Below are positions 7,626 to 15,426 of a DNA stretch of 37,413 bases, one piece after another. A program made the translations under genes and the position numbers. The DNA is taken from positions 1-37,413 of the forward strand of contig CATXUX010000035.1 of the NCBI GenBank assembly GCA_958402795.1, in the 5' to 3' direction. Every line of letters begins with the position of its first letter. Position 1 is the first letter of the stretch. The notes beneath the pieces are model-generated. The model searched no databases. It was given only the letters and a program-made list of their open reading frames with translations, and was not told the DNA's origin. This DNA comes from an uncultured Lachnospiraceae bacterium. GTDB lineage: Bacteria; Bacillota; Clostridia; Lachnospirales; Lachnospiraceae.

Positions 7626-8948
7626 TCACCGGCAGATCTCGTATGTACCATATCCCTTTTCCACTACAGAACTCTCATAAAACTGCTTCGCCACACGGAT
7701 CAGATATGCCGTATCACGGATTCCTGCCGTCTCATAGGGGGAATGCATCGCAAGCTGCGGAAGGCCGATATCCACACATTTTACCGCAACCTGGTTTCCT
7801 GACAGGTTACCGAGCGTAGAGCCTCCCGGCATATCCGAGCGATTATAGAAGACCTGATATGGTACGTCCGCATATTCGCAGAATTGCGTAAACAGTGCCG
7901 CGGCCACGCCGTCCGTCGTGTATTTCTGGTTTGCGCTGTATTTCAATGCAATCCCACGGTTCAAAAATACCCGGTTCGTCGGGCAGTATTTCTCCGGATA
8001 ATTCGGATGTACCGCCTGTGCGTTATCTGCCGAGATCATAAAGCTCGAGGCAAGCGCACGCCGGTAATCACTCCCGCTGCCTCCGAGACTCTCCACGATC
8101 CGTGAAAGCGTATCATATAAAAATGTGGATGCGGCTCCCTGTTTCGTCCCGCTCCCGATCTCTTCATTATCGAATACACAATGTACCGGTATGCTTTCGC
8201 CGTCTTCCGCCGCAAGAAATGCCTGAAACGAGGCGAATGCACATTGAAGATCATCCAGTCTCCCGATTGAAATAAATTCTTCGTTCGCTCCCCAGATCGT
8301 CCCGTGCATCCGGTTATACAGATACAAATCGCTCCCGATGATATCTTCTTCCTTTACCCCTGCCGCTTCTGCGATCACATTTCGAAGCGATCTGTCTCCA
8401 TCCGCCATCGCGAAAAGAGGAAGCATGTCTTTCTGCACATTATACTTATAGCCGTCATTTGCTTCCCGGTTCAGATGAATCGCCAGGTTCGGGATCATGA
8501 CCAGATTGCGGTCTGCCGACACCAGTTTTACAGCAATATGATCCTCCTTCTTCAACACAAGCCGTCCCGCCACAGACAGCGGACGGTCAAACCATGGTGC
8601 GCAGAGCATTCCGCCATACTTCTCCACATTCAGCTTCACATATGCGTCTCCCACAGTCATTTCCGGATTTTCCTTAACCATGAACGAGGGCGAATCACTG
8701 TGGCTCGCCATGATCTGAAAGCCGCGGAAATCTTCCTTCGGAATCCGAAATGCGAGTATGGAAGAACCATTTCGGATCACATAATATTTCCCGCCTTTTT
8801 GCAGATTCCAGCATTCTCCCTCCAAAAGCTGTATATATCCCGTCTCATCCAGTTTCTGCTTCATCTCGTCCACTGCGTGAAATGCGGTCGGCGCCGACTC
8901 AATGAACGCAAACAGCTCTTCCGTAATCTCCCTGTCTTTCTCCATCAT
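7626..8948 (-). CDS. M18-family aminopeptidase
   Basis: A 440-aa metallo-aminopeptidase of family M18 (aspartyl aminopeptidase type). Visible signatures include the metal-binding SHSDSPS motif (His83, Asp85), the catalytic/metal DNEEIGSGTKQGA segment, ISADNAQAVHPN with a metal aspartate, and a C-terminal DMPGGSTLG and SPYETAG region with a last histidine ligand (LAMHS). Its length fits the family. It removes N-terminal residues, often acidic ones, from peptides in the cytoplasm as a dodecamer (family knowledge). There are two adjacent ATGs (8948 and 8945), with AGGAGG about 12 bases and GGAG about 6 bases upstream. It lies 60 bases after proC, probably in one operon. Confidence 0.93.
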   Translation of the reverse strand: MMEKDREITEELFAFIESAPTAFHAVDEMKQKLDETGYIQLLEGECWNLQKGGKYYVIRNGSSILAFRIPKEDFRGFQIMASHSDSPSFMVKENPEMTVGDAYVKLNVEKYGGMLCAPWFDRPLSVAGRLVLKKEDHIAVKLVSADRNLVMIPNLAIHLNREANDGYKYNVQKDMLPLFAMADGDRSLRNVIAEAAGVKEEDIIGSDLYLYNRMHGTIWGANEEFISIGRLDDLQCAFASFQAFLAAEDGESIPVHCVFDNEEIGSGTKQGAASTFLYDTLSRIVESLGGSGSDYRRALASSFMISADNAQAVHPNYPEKYCPTNRVFLNRGIALKYSANQKYTTDGVAAALFTQFCEYADVPYQVFYNRSDMPGGSTLGNLSGNQVAVKCVDIGLPQLAMHSPYETAGIRDTAYLIRVAKQFYESSVVEKGYGTYEICR

Positions 8949-9008
8949 AGTTTCTCCAAACCTCCTGTGTCCTTTGCTCGATTGCTCTTATCGTCAGTAC
9001 GCTCTCTC

Positions 9009-9803
9009 TTACATCCCTTTCGCCATCTCTGTACATGCTTTCATTGCCTCGATGACTGCACTCCGGAATCCGTTCTTTTCCAGTACACGGACCGCCTCGA
9101 TCGTCGTCCCTGCCGGAGAGCATACCATATCTTTGAGTTCACCCGGATGTTTCCCGGTTTCCAGCACCATCTCCGCGCTTCCTTTCACCGCCTGCGCGGC
9201 AAATTTATATGCCTGCTGTCTTGGCATTCCGTCTGCAACCGCCGCGTCCGCCATTGCCTCGATCAGCAGAAAGATATATGCGGGAGAGCTTCCGCTCACT
9301 GACACTACTGCATCCATCAGATGTTCGCCTACAACCTCCACCTTGCCAAATGAGGACAAAATCCTGCACGCATAAGCCAGCTCTTCCTCGGTCACAAATT
9401 CATTTGCACATGCCGCCGTCATTCCCTGACCGACCATTGCCGGCGTATTCGGCATCGTACGAACGATCTTTACCTCTTTTCCGAACTGTTCCGCCAGCCA
9501 TGCAAGTGTCTTGCCCGGCGCAATCGTAATGATCATCTGCTCCGGTCTTATCACGTCACGGATCTCCCGGATTACACTCTCATAAAACTGCGGTTTTACT
9601 GAAAGCACAATCACCTCCGCCTTTTTTGCGGCTTCTCTGTTGTCAGCCGTTACACAGATCCCATACTTTTCTTTGGTCTGTACACGTCCCGCTTCCGACA
9701 GATCTGCTCCGATGATTTCTTCCGGTTTGAACAGACCGCCTTTTAACACACCGCCCATGATCGCTCCTGCCATATTTCCGGTTCCGATAAATCCTAATTT
9801 CAT
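9009..9803 (-). CDS. proC: Pyrroline-5-carboxylate reductase
   Basis: A 264-aa enzyme for the last step of proline synthesis, reducing 1-pyrroline-5-carboxylate with NAD(P)H. The N-terminal Rossmann motif GFIGTGNMAGAI is at residues 4-15. The C-terminal dimer domain carries the family signature VSVSGSSPAYIFL and SPAGTTIEAVRVLE. The start MKLGFIG was chosen over an in-frame upstream start because AGGAGGG lies six bases before it and the family begins there; the 30 extra upstream codons cover the promoter. It is the first gene of a proC-aminopeptidase pair, which could link peptide breakdown to proline supply. Confidence 0.96.
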   Translation of the reverse strand: MKLGFIGTGNMAGAIMGGVLKGGLFKPEEIIGADLSEAGRVQTKEKYGICVTADNREAAKKAEVIVLSVKPQFYESVIREIRDVIRPEQMIITIAPGKTLAWLAEQFGKEVKIVRTMPNTPAMVGQGMTAACANEFVTEEELAYACRILSSFGKVEVVGEHLMDAVVSVSGSSPAYIFLLIEAMADAAVADGMPRQQAYKFAAQAVKGSAEMVLETGKHPGELKDMVCSPAGTTIEAVRVLEKNGFRSAVIEAMKACTEMAKGM

Positions 9804-9831
9804 CTCTATCCCTCCTGCTCGCTTTTCTTCC

Positions 9832-9860
9832 ATCCTAAACGCTATTTTCATATTTGTAAA
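9832..9860 (-). promoter_or_regulatory. proC: Putative proC promoter
   Basis: TTTACA (9855-9860), a 17-base spacer and TAGGAT (9832-9837) on the minus strand. It would give a short leader of about 22 bases carrying the AGGAGGG site. The AT-rich stretch 9890-9960 upstream shows no gene. Confidence 0.45.
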
Positions 9861-9964
9861 GTTTCTCTTTTTCGCATTGCCATCCATATTCACTCTTCTA
9901 TTTCTCGTTTTTTCTATTATTATCTGCTAATTTAAAATTATTTTTATTTTTTTCAAATTACCTA

Positions 9965-9993
9965 TTGACTTTTTACTAATTATGAGATATTAT
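9965..9993 (+). promoter_or_regulatory. Promoter of the candidate small RNA
   Basis: TTGACT (9965-9970), a 17-base spacer and TATTAT (9988-9993) on the plus strand, in an AT-rich surround. It faces a 240-base stretch that ends in a strong terminator and contains no gene on the plus strand. Confidence 0.65.
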
Positions 9994-9999
9994 AAAGTC

Positions 10000-10244
10000 A
10001 ACAAAAGAAAAGGAGGACAGACCACCAAACACAAAATTTTAAATCAGGAGTAAATCAAAAGAAACGAGGTAAGGTCCAATGGGAAGGTAAATTCATCATC
10101 AACCAAACATCTTTTTTAAAACACTATTTGAGAGAATAGTTTCAGATAGATATCAAGTGAATAAGGAGGATCATCCAATGAATGGAGCGTCATGAACATC
10201 CACTGTACGAAGAAGATCAGTACAGTGGATGTTCTATTTTATTT
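10000..10244 (+). ncRNA. Candidate small RNA with repeated Shine-Dalgarno-like motifs
   Basis: This is a roughly 245-base plus-strand unit between a near-consensus promoter and an intrinsic terminator. No open frame longer than five codons starts with ATG: ATGGGAAGGTAA (10079) and ATG AAT GGA GCG TCA TGA (10178), each behind a ribosome-like site. Purine-rich GGAG or GGA motifs recur at 10012, 10048, 10082, 10166 and 10183, mostly in A-rich single-stranded context. A small 6-bp hairpin (ACTATT/AATAGT) lies at about 10122-10139. The flanking genes proC and the ABC1 kinase gene are both on minus, so it is not a leader of either. I could not assign it to a known RNA family. Functions such as a CsrA-type protein sponge or a trans-acting RNA are only ideas. 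Confidence 0.55.
10194..10244 (+). terminator. Strong intrinsic terminator of the candidate small RNA
   Basis: A perfect 15-bp stem: GAACATCCACTGTAC pairs with GTACAGTGGATGTTC around an 11-base loop, followed by the T-rich tail CTATTTTATTT on plus. The minus-strand side of the stem has no T tract, so the terminator serves the plus strand rather than the converging kinase gene. Confidence 0.85.
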
Positions 10245-10249
10245 ATCTC

Positions 10250-11911
10250 CTATTTTTTTGACAGAAAATGCTTGAGCATAATATACACAACGATGACGAG
10301 TGCGAATACATATCCCAGTACGCCAAGCGCAGGAATTCCGAGGATCTTCGGAGACATGTCTGTTGTGCAGATGATGCTGGAGCTGATCAGCAGCGCCGTC
10401 ACCCACAGTCCCATTACAATGTTGCGCACCAGATGCCGCAGTAATTCGGCAAAATCTTTTGTCACGCGCAGATCCAGATTGATCCCGGTCTGTCCATGCA
10501 GATACCCCTGCAGAATGTCCGAAAGCTGGGAGGGCAGTTCCAACATTTTATCCGCTGCGCGGTACAGTCGTTTTCCTTCGGATTTTAGCTCCTTTTTCCA
10601 GTCCATATTTCGCAGAAATTCTGACTTTACCCGTGCGGTGGCAATCTCTGTCATATTGATTCCCGGACTGATGTCTGCAAGCACGCCTTCTATATGAGTC
10701 AGTCCGCGTGCCAGCATCGTCAGACCGTGCGGCATGGAAATCCGGTTTTCTTTCATGACTTCCATCAGATCCTGCATCAGTTCCGCCACATCAACCTCTC
10801 CCATGTCCATGGTACTGTATTTTGCCATCAACGCCGCAATGTCCTCATACAATTGTCCCAGATTCGGTTTCCCGCGAAACTCACCAAGCGAAAGTACAAC
10901 ATTCTGTATCTTGCCGATATCATGCGTGGCAACCCCCTCGATCGCCTTGGCGATTTGACGCCTGTCCCCTTCGGAAAGACGTCCCATCATTCCCATATCG
11001 ATCCAGACAATCTTGCCCTCACAGACGCGTACATTTCCCGGATGCGGATCCGCATGGAAAAAGCCGTCCACCATCACCTGCCGGATAAAATTGTCCACCA
11101 GCTTGCTGCCGACCTCATCCAGATCATAGCCATTTTCCAGAAGAGCTTTCTTATCATCCACTGCGAAACCATCGATGTATTCCATCACAAGCACATAGCG
11201 TGTTGTGTATTTCCGGTATAACTCCGGAGTCCTTACAAATGCTACGTCCTTATTTCTGCGGGCAAACTCTTCCATGTTATCCGCTTCTTTCAGGAAATCC
11301 ATCTCATCCTGCGTGACTCTCCAGAGTTCGTCCAGCACCGCGTGTAAATCCGCAAGGTTCCGCAGGGTTCCCGGAGGAACAAGCCGGACCGCTTTCTGCA
11401 GCAGCCGGATATCACGCGACATCGTTTCATAGATTCCCTTCCTCTGCACCTTGACTACGACTTGCTCCCCTGTTTTCAGCACGGCTCTGTGCACCTGCGC
11501 AATAGAGGCAGATCCGAGCGGATTTTCCTCGATCTTCGAAAACACTTTACGCCATGAGTATCCGTAGGAATCTTCGATCACCTCGATCACTTCGTGAAAC
11601 GGCATCGGCGTCACTTCGGAATGCAGGCGCATCAGCTCCTCGCAGTATTCTTTCGGAAGAATATCAGAATGCATGGACATGATCTGCCCCAGTTTGATAT
11701 AGGTGGGGCCAAAATCTTCCAGGATCCGCCGGAATTTTTCCGGCGTCAATCCTTTCAGGATTTCATTTTTCTGAAGGATTTCTATCATTTCCCTCAGCCG
11801 GGACCTGGATTTGCTTTCCTGGCTTTCTTCCGGATTTGAATCTATTTTCCTTTTTTTATTTAATTTCACGTCTGTTTCCTTTTGCTGCATGTTCCCGTTT
11901 TTGTCTTTCAT
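10250..11911 (-). CDS. ABC1/AarF/UbiB-family atypical kinase
   Basis: A 553-aa member of the ABC1 (UbiB/AarF/COQ8) atypical protein kinase-like family. The KxGQ motif KLGQIMS precedes the kinase fold. The alanine-rich nucleotide loop reads GSASIAQVH, the catalytic lysine is in VVVKVQRKG, the catalytic loop is HADPHPGNV, and the metal aspartate is in WIDMGMMG. Two hydrophobic helices at the C-terminus (about 500-545) anchor it in the membrane. In quinone-making bacteria UbiB supports ubiquinone synthesis. Lachnospiraceae generally lack ubiquinone, so here a role in isoprenoid-lipid handling is more likely (inference). ATG overlaps the previous stop as ATGA, showing coupling to the phasin-like gene. 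Confidence 0.9.
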   Translation of the reverse strand: MKDKNGNMQQKETDVKLNKKRKIDSNPEESQESKSRSRLREMIEILQKNEILKGLTPEKFRRILEDFGPTYIKLGQIMSMHSDILPKEYCEELMRLHSEVTPMPFHEVIEVIEDSYGYSWRKVFSKIEENPLGSASIAQVHRAVLKTGEQVVVKVQRKGIYETMSRDIRLLQKAVRLVPPGTLRNLADLHAVLDELWRVTQDEMDFLKEADNMEEFARRNKDVAFVRTPELYRKYTTRYVLVMEYIDGFAVDDKKALLENGYDLDEVGSKLVDNFIRQVMVDGFFHADPHPGNVRVCEGKIVWIDMGMMGRLSEGDRRQIAKAIEGVATHDIGKIQNVVLSLGEFRGKPNLGQLYEDIAALMAKYSTMDMGEVDVAELMQDLMEVMKENRISMPHGLTMLARGLTHIEGVLADISPGINMTEIATARVKSEFLRNMDWKKELKSEGKRLYRAADKMLELPSQLSDILQGYLHGQTGINLDLRVTKDFAELLRHLVRNIVMGLWVTALLISSSIICTTDMSPKILGIPALGVLGYVFALVIVVYIMLKHFLSKK

Positions 11912-12366
11912 TCAATCGTAATCTCAACTGCCGAATTATCCGGAGTTTCTGCGGCTTTGTCTGTTGCCGCCGCTTCTTCGGACTCCTCGCTTTCTGATTT
12001 TACAGTTTCCGGCTTTACAGATTCTTTTACTTCCGGCTCTGCAAGGATGTCTTCCTCCTCAGTGTCCGACTCTTCTCGTTTCCTGATCTGCTCTTTGAGG
12101 GCGTCAAGCTGTTCCGGCGTCATCTGAGCCAGCAGCTCGTCAAGGTCTTCCGGCGTAGTAACTTTCACAGAGCCATTCACACTTTCCTTTACCGCTTTTT
12201 TAATATTGTGCCGGAGTTCTTGGTTCATGACCTTCCCTTGCTCCACGGTAATTTCTCCCTTTTTTACCATTTCGTCCAGAATCTCTTTCGACTTCTCCGC
12301 AGTAATCGCCACTGTTCCGATTCCCGCCAGCATAATTTTCTTCAAACCATCTGTCATCTTTTCCAT
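11908..12366 (-). CDS. Phasin-like coiled-coil protein
   Basis: A 152-aa protein. The N-terminal 75 residues (LKKIMLAGIGTVAITAEK through NQELRHNIKKAV) resemble the helical phasin-family/polyhydroxyalkanoate granule-associated domain found beside ABC1 kinases in Firmicutes. The C-terminal half is a long acidic, low-complexity tail rich in Glu, Ser, Ala and Thr. It probably acts as an amphipathic or scaffold protein at the membrane; no enzyme motif is seen. The start was moved well inside the longer open frame because AAGGAG precedes this ATG and the extra N-terminus is the shadow of noncoding DNA. It overlaps the kinase gene by four bases, arguing that the two proteins work together. Confidence 0.7.
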   Translation of the reverse strand: MEKMTDGLKKIMLAGIGTVAITAEKSKEILDEMVKKGEITVEQGKVMNQELRHNIKKAVKESVNGSVKVTTPEDLDELLAQMTPEQLDALKEQIRKREESDTEEEDILAEPEVKESVKPETVKSESEESEEAAATDKAAETPDNSAVEITIE

Positions 12367-12448
12367 ACTTCTGTTCTCCTTTCCCGTTTTCTTTTGTTTT
12401 TTCCCATTTTCCGGTCCTGCAATACACCTTTTCAGGATCGGATTGGTA

Positions 12449-12838
12449 TCACAGTATACCCAAAAACGCGAGGATCTTCGGTATAAATATGATACATCCC
12501 ACCGCCGCGGCCATGATCGCCATGACAAATACCGCTCCTGCCGCCGTATCCTTCGCAATCTTTGCAAGTGGCTTCTTCTCTTCCGTCACCAGATCCACAA
12601 CTGCCTCGATCGACGTGTTCACCATCTCCAGCGCAAGAATCAAACCGCAGAGGATCAAGCAGATACACCATTCCGACGCGGACAGTCCGAGAATCGTCCC
12701 TGCAAGAATGACAAGTATCGTCATAACACAGTGCATACGCATGTTCCGCTCCTGCCTGATGCATGTGATAATTCCTGCAAACGCGTACTGAAATCCGCCA
12801 TATCCCATTTGTTTCTTTTCATCCGATTTATCTTTCAT
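12449..12838 (-). CDS. dgkA: Diacylglycerol kinase / undecaprenol kinase
   Basis: A 129-aa small membrane kinase of the DgkA family, with three predicted membrane helices. It has the conserved active-site stretch ALEMVNTSIEAVVDL (Glu and Asn of E-x-x-N-S-x-E) and the KIAKDTAAGAV segment. Gram-positive members mainly phosphorylate undecaprenol, regenerating the lipid carrier for wall synthesis (family knowledge). The ATG at 12838 was chosen with GAAAGGG eight bases upstream; an upstream GTG would add three codons. It lies about 80 bases before the phasin-like gene with no terminator between, so dgkA, the phasin-like gene and the ABC1 kinase gene probably form one transcript. Confidence 0.92.
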   Translation of the reverse strand: MKDKSDEKKQMGYGGFQYAFAGIITCIRQERNMRMHCVMTILVILAGTILGLSASEWCICLILCGLILALEMVNTSIEAVVDLVTEEKKPLAKIAKDTAAGAVFVMAIMAAAVGCIIFIPKILAFLGIL

Positions 12839-12871
12839 GCTTCGCACCCTTTCCCAATCGCTGCAGAAAAC

Positions 12872-12914
12872 AGAAAAACCGGAAGAGCGGATCTGGATCC
12901 GACACTCTTCCGGT
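12872..12914 (-). terminator. Intrinsic terminator after rubredoxin, just before dgkA
   Basis: On the minus strand ACCGGAAGAG pairs with CTCTTCCGGT, enclosing a second perfect stem CGGATC/GATCCG, and is followed by TTTTTCTGTTTTC. It ends only about 34 bases before the dgkA ATG. No separate dgkA promoter is visible, so it may act as an attenuator allowing some read-through. Confidence 0.85.
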
Positions 12915-12971
12915 CATCTTCATCGACAACTGTCCTGCCCAGAACGTGTCTGGATACCCTTTGGACGTTCC

Positions 12972-13133
12972 TTAGTCCTCCGGTACAAATGCATCTTTTC
13001 CCATTCCACAGATCGGGCATACCCAGTCTTCCGGAAGATCTTCAAATGCAGTTCCCGGTTCAATGCCTGCGTCCGGATCTCCTACTGCCGGATCATATTC
13101 GTATCCACATGGCTCACAAATATATTTTTTCAT
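12972..13133 (-). CDS. Rubredoxin
   Basis: A 53-aa protein beginning MKKYICEPCGYEYDP and ending VPED, with the two CxxCG knuckles (CEPCGY and CPICGMG) whose four cysteines bind one iron. It carries electrons at low potential in the cytoplasm of anaerobes, often to oxygen- or peroxide-reducing proteins. Its length is normal for the family. AGGTG precedes the ATG. It is monocistronic, with a strong terminator about 60 bases downstream. I could not define its promoter with confidence in the 112 bases upstream. Confidence 0.97.
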   Translation of the reverse strand: MKKYICEPCGYEYDPAVGDPDAGIEPGTAFEDLPEDWVCPICGMGKDAFVPED

Positions 13134-13245
13134 CTCTTTCACCTGTCCCTTTCATTCTAATATAGTAGGTCTGAAGACGTTTTGCATCTTCTTCTGTTAG
13201 TGTAACATCTTTTGGGAGAAAATTCTATCCTTTTGTGAATTTTTT

Positions 13246-14133
13246 TCAGAGCAGTAATACCAGCGTCCCGGCAACGATCAGTCCCAGTCCGACCGCTGCT
13301 TTTTTTGAAAGTTTTTCATTCAGGAAGATCCGTGAAAATGCTACTGTAAACACAATGCTCAGCTTATCGATCGGCACAACCACGCTTGCATAACCATCCT
13401 GCAGCGCACGGTAATAACACAGCCAGGACAGTCCGGTACTGACTCCGGACAAAATAATAAAAATCCAGCTTTTTGCGTCAATTTCTTTCACCTGCTCTGT
13501 CTTATTCTGAAGACCGACGATCATCCACGCCATCACAAGCACTACGATCGTACGAATCGCGGTTCCAAGATTCGAGTCCACCCCCTGGATTCCGACTTTC
13601 CCGAGGATTGCTGTCAGGCTGGCGAAAAATGCAGAACCCAGTGCGAAGAAAAACCATGCATAGCGATGTTTTTGTTCATTTTCTTCCTGCTTTTCCTTTT
13701 CTTCATCCGAAAGTTCCCGCTTCTGCAGCATCAGCACCGTGCCAATCGCGATACAGACCATTCCGATCAGCATAAACGCTGTAATCTTCTCCCCGAGGAA
13801 GATGAACGCCAGAATCATCGTAAGAATCGTACTGCTTTTGTCCACCGGTGTCACCTTGTTCACATCTCCAAGCTGCAGTGCTTTAAAATAACACAGCCAG
13901 GAAGCTCCCGTACACAGACCGGACAAAATCAGGAATAACAGATTCGTCAGAGTCAGATCCCCGATCATCTTATATGAACCGTCAATAAATACCAGCAGCC
14001 ACGAAAAAATCAGTACAACGATCGTCCGCAGAGCCGTCGCGACATTCGAATCCGTCCGCTTAATCCCGATCTTTGCCAGGATCGCCGTAATCCCGGCAAA
14101 CAATGCCGAGCCAAACGCAAATAAAATCCACAT
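13246..14133 (-). CDS. EamA-family (DMT superfamily) transporter
   Basis: A 295-aa integral membrane protein with ten predicted helices made of two repeats. Each repeat starts with a matching block (FALGSALFAGITAILAKIGI and FFALGSAFFASLTAILGKVG) and contains a GLCTGASWLCYFKAL-like or GVSTGLSWLCYYRAL block. This internal duplication is the hallmark of EamA transporters, which export metabolites or amino acids; the substrate cannot be deduced. A charged cytoplasmic linker (about 140-155) joins the halves. The ATG has AGAAGGAGG nine bases upstream. It lies 19 bases behind the aminoacyl-tRNA deacylase gene and is probably co-transcribed. Confidence 0.93.
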   Translation of the reverse strand: MWILFAFGSALFAGITAILAKIGIKRTDSNVATALRTIVVLIFSWLLVFIDGSYKMIGDLTLTNLLFLILSGLCTGASWLCYFKALQLGDVNKVTPVDKSSTILTMILAFIFLGEKITAFMLIGMVCIAIGTVLMLQKRELSDEEKEKQEENEQKHRYAWFFFALGSAFFASLTAILGKVGIQGVDSNLGTAIRTIVVLVMAWMIVGLQNKTEQVKEIDAKSWIFIILSGVSTGLSWLCYYRALQDGYASVVVPIDKLSIVFTVAFSRIFLNEKLSKKAAVGLGLIVAGTLVLLL

Positions 14134-14152
14134 TTTTCATTTCCTCCTTCTG

Positions 14153-14722
14153 TCAGACCCGCGGCAGGGATACATACCGCGGCTCATGGTGCATCGCCGG
14201 GATCACCTTCTCCATAAGATCCTGCATCCGGAGTTTTATGCTTGACGTGTTAATACAGGGGTGAAACCCTATATACTCTCCTGTCAGCACATCCTCATCG
14301 ATCAGCAGTTGCACCTTGTTTTCCGTATCGTTCATCAATCCCATGATACTCACAGAACCGGGCGTAATATCCAAAAAGCGTTCCATATATTCCGGCTTTG
14401 CAAACGATAACCGGGAGCTGCCGATCTGGGCAGACAAATATTTTGTCTTAAACGGCTTTTCGCCCGGTATCACCAGCAGATAAAAATCCGTCTCCTGCCG
14501 GTTACACAGAAACAGGTTCTTGCAGATCACCGCCTGCAGCACCCGATCAATCTCAGCACAAGCGTCCATTGTCATTGCCGCTTCATGATCGATACGTTGG
14601 TACGTCACCCCCAGAGCATCCAGCAGGTCATACACACGTATTTCCTTCTCAAGCCTGTCCGAACAATCCCCCGGCCGTCCGGCTTCTAAAACCAGCTGTC
14701 CGGCTTTCTTATCATAATCCAA
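14153..14722 (-). CDS. ProXp/PrdX-type aminoacyl-tRNA deacylase (YbaK-like fold)
   Basis: About 189 aa. The block from VYDLLDALGVTYQRIDHE to the C-terminal GFHPCINTSSIKL matches the YbaK/ProX trans-editing family, which hydrolyses mischarged tRNA, typically Ala- or Cys-tRNA(Pro). Seen are the conserved KTKYLSAQ lysine region, the GSVSIMGLMND segment and the late GFHPCINT motif. The start is uncertain because no ATG lies in the right place. TTG at 14722 has AAGGAG 11 bases upstream and an extended -10 (TGCTATACT, about 14755-14763) before that. The frame stays open further up into the tRNA-Val promoter, which cannot be coding. GRP-x-D and RLEKEIRVYDLLD near residues 16-35 are as expected for the N-terminus. 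Confidence 0.85.
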   Translation of the reverse strand: MDYDKKAGQLVLEAGRPGDCSDRLEKEIRVYDLLDALGVTYQRIDHEAAMTMDACAEIDRVLQAVICKNLFLCNRQETDFYLLVIPGEKPFKTKYLSAQIGSSRLSFAKPEYMERFLDITPGSVSIMGLMNDTENKVQLLIDEDVLTGEYIGFHPCINTSSIKLRMQDLMEKVIPAMHHEPRYVSLPRV

Positions 14723-14891
14723 AGAAACCACATCTCCTTCCACTCTTAAAGAGAAGTATAGCACACCTTCCTGCAAATGGACAGATACAATCTCTCCGGA
14801 ATCGTATCCTTCGTAGCCCGTGCAAAAAGGGTGGAATTTAGTTTTGCAATCGAGGCTTCGCAGCCTTCTTTGAAAAAATTTAATTTGGGAA

Positions 14892-14919
14892 TTGTTTTTT
14901 TCAGTCAATGTGCTATAAT
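14892..14919 (+). promoter_or_regulatory. Promoter of tRNA-Val
   Basis: TTGTTT (14892-14897), a 16-base spacer and TATAAT (14914-14919). The start is expected near 14926, eight bases ahead of the mature tRNA. Confidence 0.65.
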
Positions 14920-14933
14920 AGATATAGTTTTTC

Positions 14934-15007
14934 GGAAGCATAGCTCAGCTGGGATGAGCGTTCGCCTCACACGCGAGAGGTCAGGAGTTCGAGCCTCCTT
15001 GCTTCCA
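14934..15007 (+). tRNA. tRNA-Val (anticodon CAC)
   Basis: A 74-base cloverleaf. The acceptor GGAAGCA pairs with TGCTTCC, and the D arm is GCTC/GAGC. The anticodon stem TTCGC/GCGAG has loop CTCACAC, giving anticodon CAC. The T arm is AGGAG-TTCGAGC-CTCCT, with discriminator A. CCA is not encoded. Confidence 0.95.
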
Positions 15008-15022
15008 TTGTGAGAAAGACAG

Positions 15023-15055
15023 AAAAAAGTCCGGGTTTGCCGGACTTTTTTTCTG
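15023..15055 (+). terminator. Terminator of tRNA-Val
   Basis: AAAAAAGTCCGG pairs with CCGGACTTTTTT around a five-base loop, with the T tract on the plus strand. It lies 16 bases after the tRNA. The A-run on the other side would also let it stop minus-strand transcription. Confidence 0.92.
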
Positions 15056-15062
15056 TTTCTTA

Positions 15063-15209
15063 TCATTTGTCTTTTTTTGATATTTTATTCAACTGTGCGT
15101 TCAGTGCATTTCCCTGCTTTGGCTGGGAAGAGTGCCAGTCCAGCGCCTCGCACCCGTATTCGCTGAGTCCGATCGGAAACTCCGGATCAGCTCCTTGTCC
15201 ATATGATTT
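15063..15209 (-). pseudogene. C-terminal remnant of a family GH2 glycoside hydrolase
   Basis: An open stretch of 48 codons without a start. It reads DPEFPIGLSEYGCEALDWHSSQPK and then runs to a stop after KISKKDK. The GLSEYGCE block is characteristic of the TIM-barrel end of GH2 enzymes of the beta-galactosidase/beta-glucuronidase kind, where the glutamate is part of the active site. A stop codon lies directly upstream in frame (15210-15212) and the remaining roughly 700 codons of such an enzyme are absent, so this is a relic. It lies immediately after the tRNA-Val terminator, next to an Rpn fragment on the opposite strand, suggesting repeated insertion and deletion here. Confidence 0.65.
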
Positions 15210-15228
15210 TTACGGTTTCAATTTATAC

Positions 15229-15256
15229 TTGAAAAACGCTCTGCGCATGCTACACT
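15229..15256 (+). promoter_or_regulatory. Putative promoter upstream of the Rpn fragment
   Basis: TTGAAA (15229-15234), a 16-base spacer and an extended -10, TGCTACACT, with the hexamer at 15251-15256. It points at the Rpn fragment 170 bases away, but a hairpin stands between. Confidence 0.5.
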
Positions 15257-15273
15257 AACCTCATATCAAAATC

Positions 15274-15310
15274 AAAGACAGATTCATCCAGAAAATTCTA
15301 TCTGTCTTTT
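15274..15310 (+). terminator. Terminator-like hairpin in the Rpn leader
   Basis: AAAGACAGAT pairs perfectly with ATCTGTCTTT around a 16-base loop, followed by a single extra T and then CGG. It begins about ten bases after the predicted transcription start, so it could be an attenuator or simply an mRNA-stabilising 5' hairpin. Confidence 0.45.
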
Positions 15311-15426
15311 CGGCATATCTTTTATATGTCCGGCCCTGAATTTCAACGCATTTCAGCAGGAAGCTGAATATACCAAGAAATGAAGTTGAGGACTTTACCG
15401 ATCAGATTGAACGGAGGGATTTTGCA

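Noticed and set aside
8304..9302. A 332-codon plus-strand open frame across the aminopeptidase and proC genes
   Set aside because: A shadow of two well-recognised minus-strand enzymes; rich in His and Arg as expected for antisense reading.
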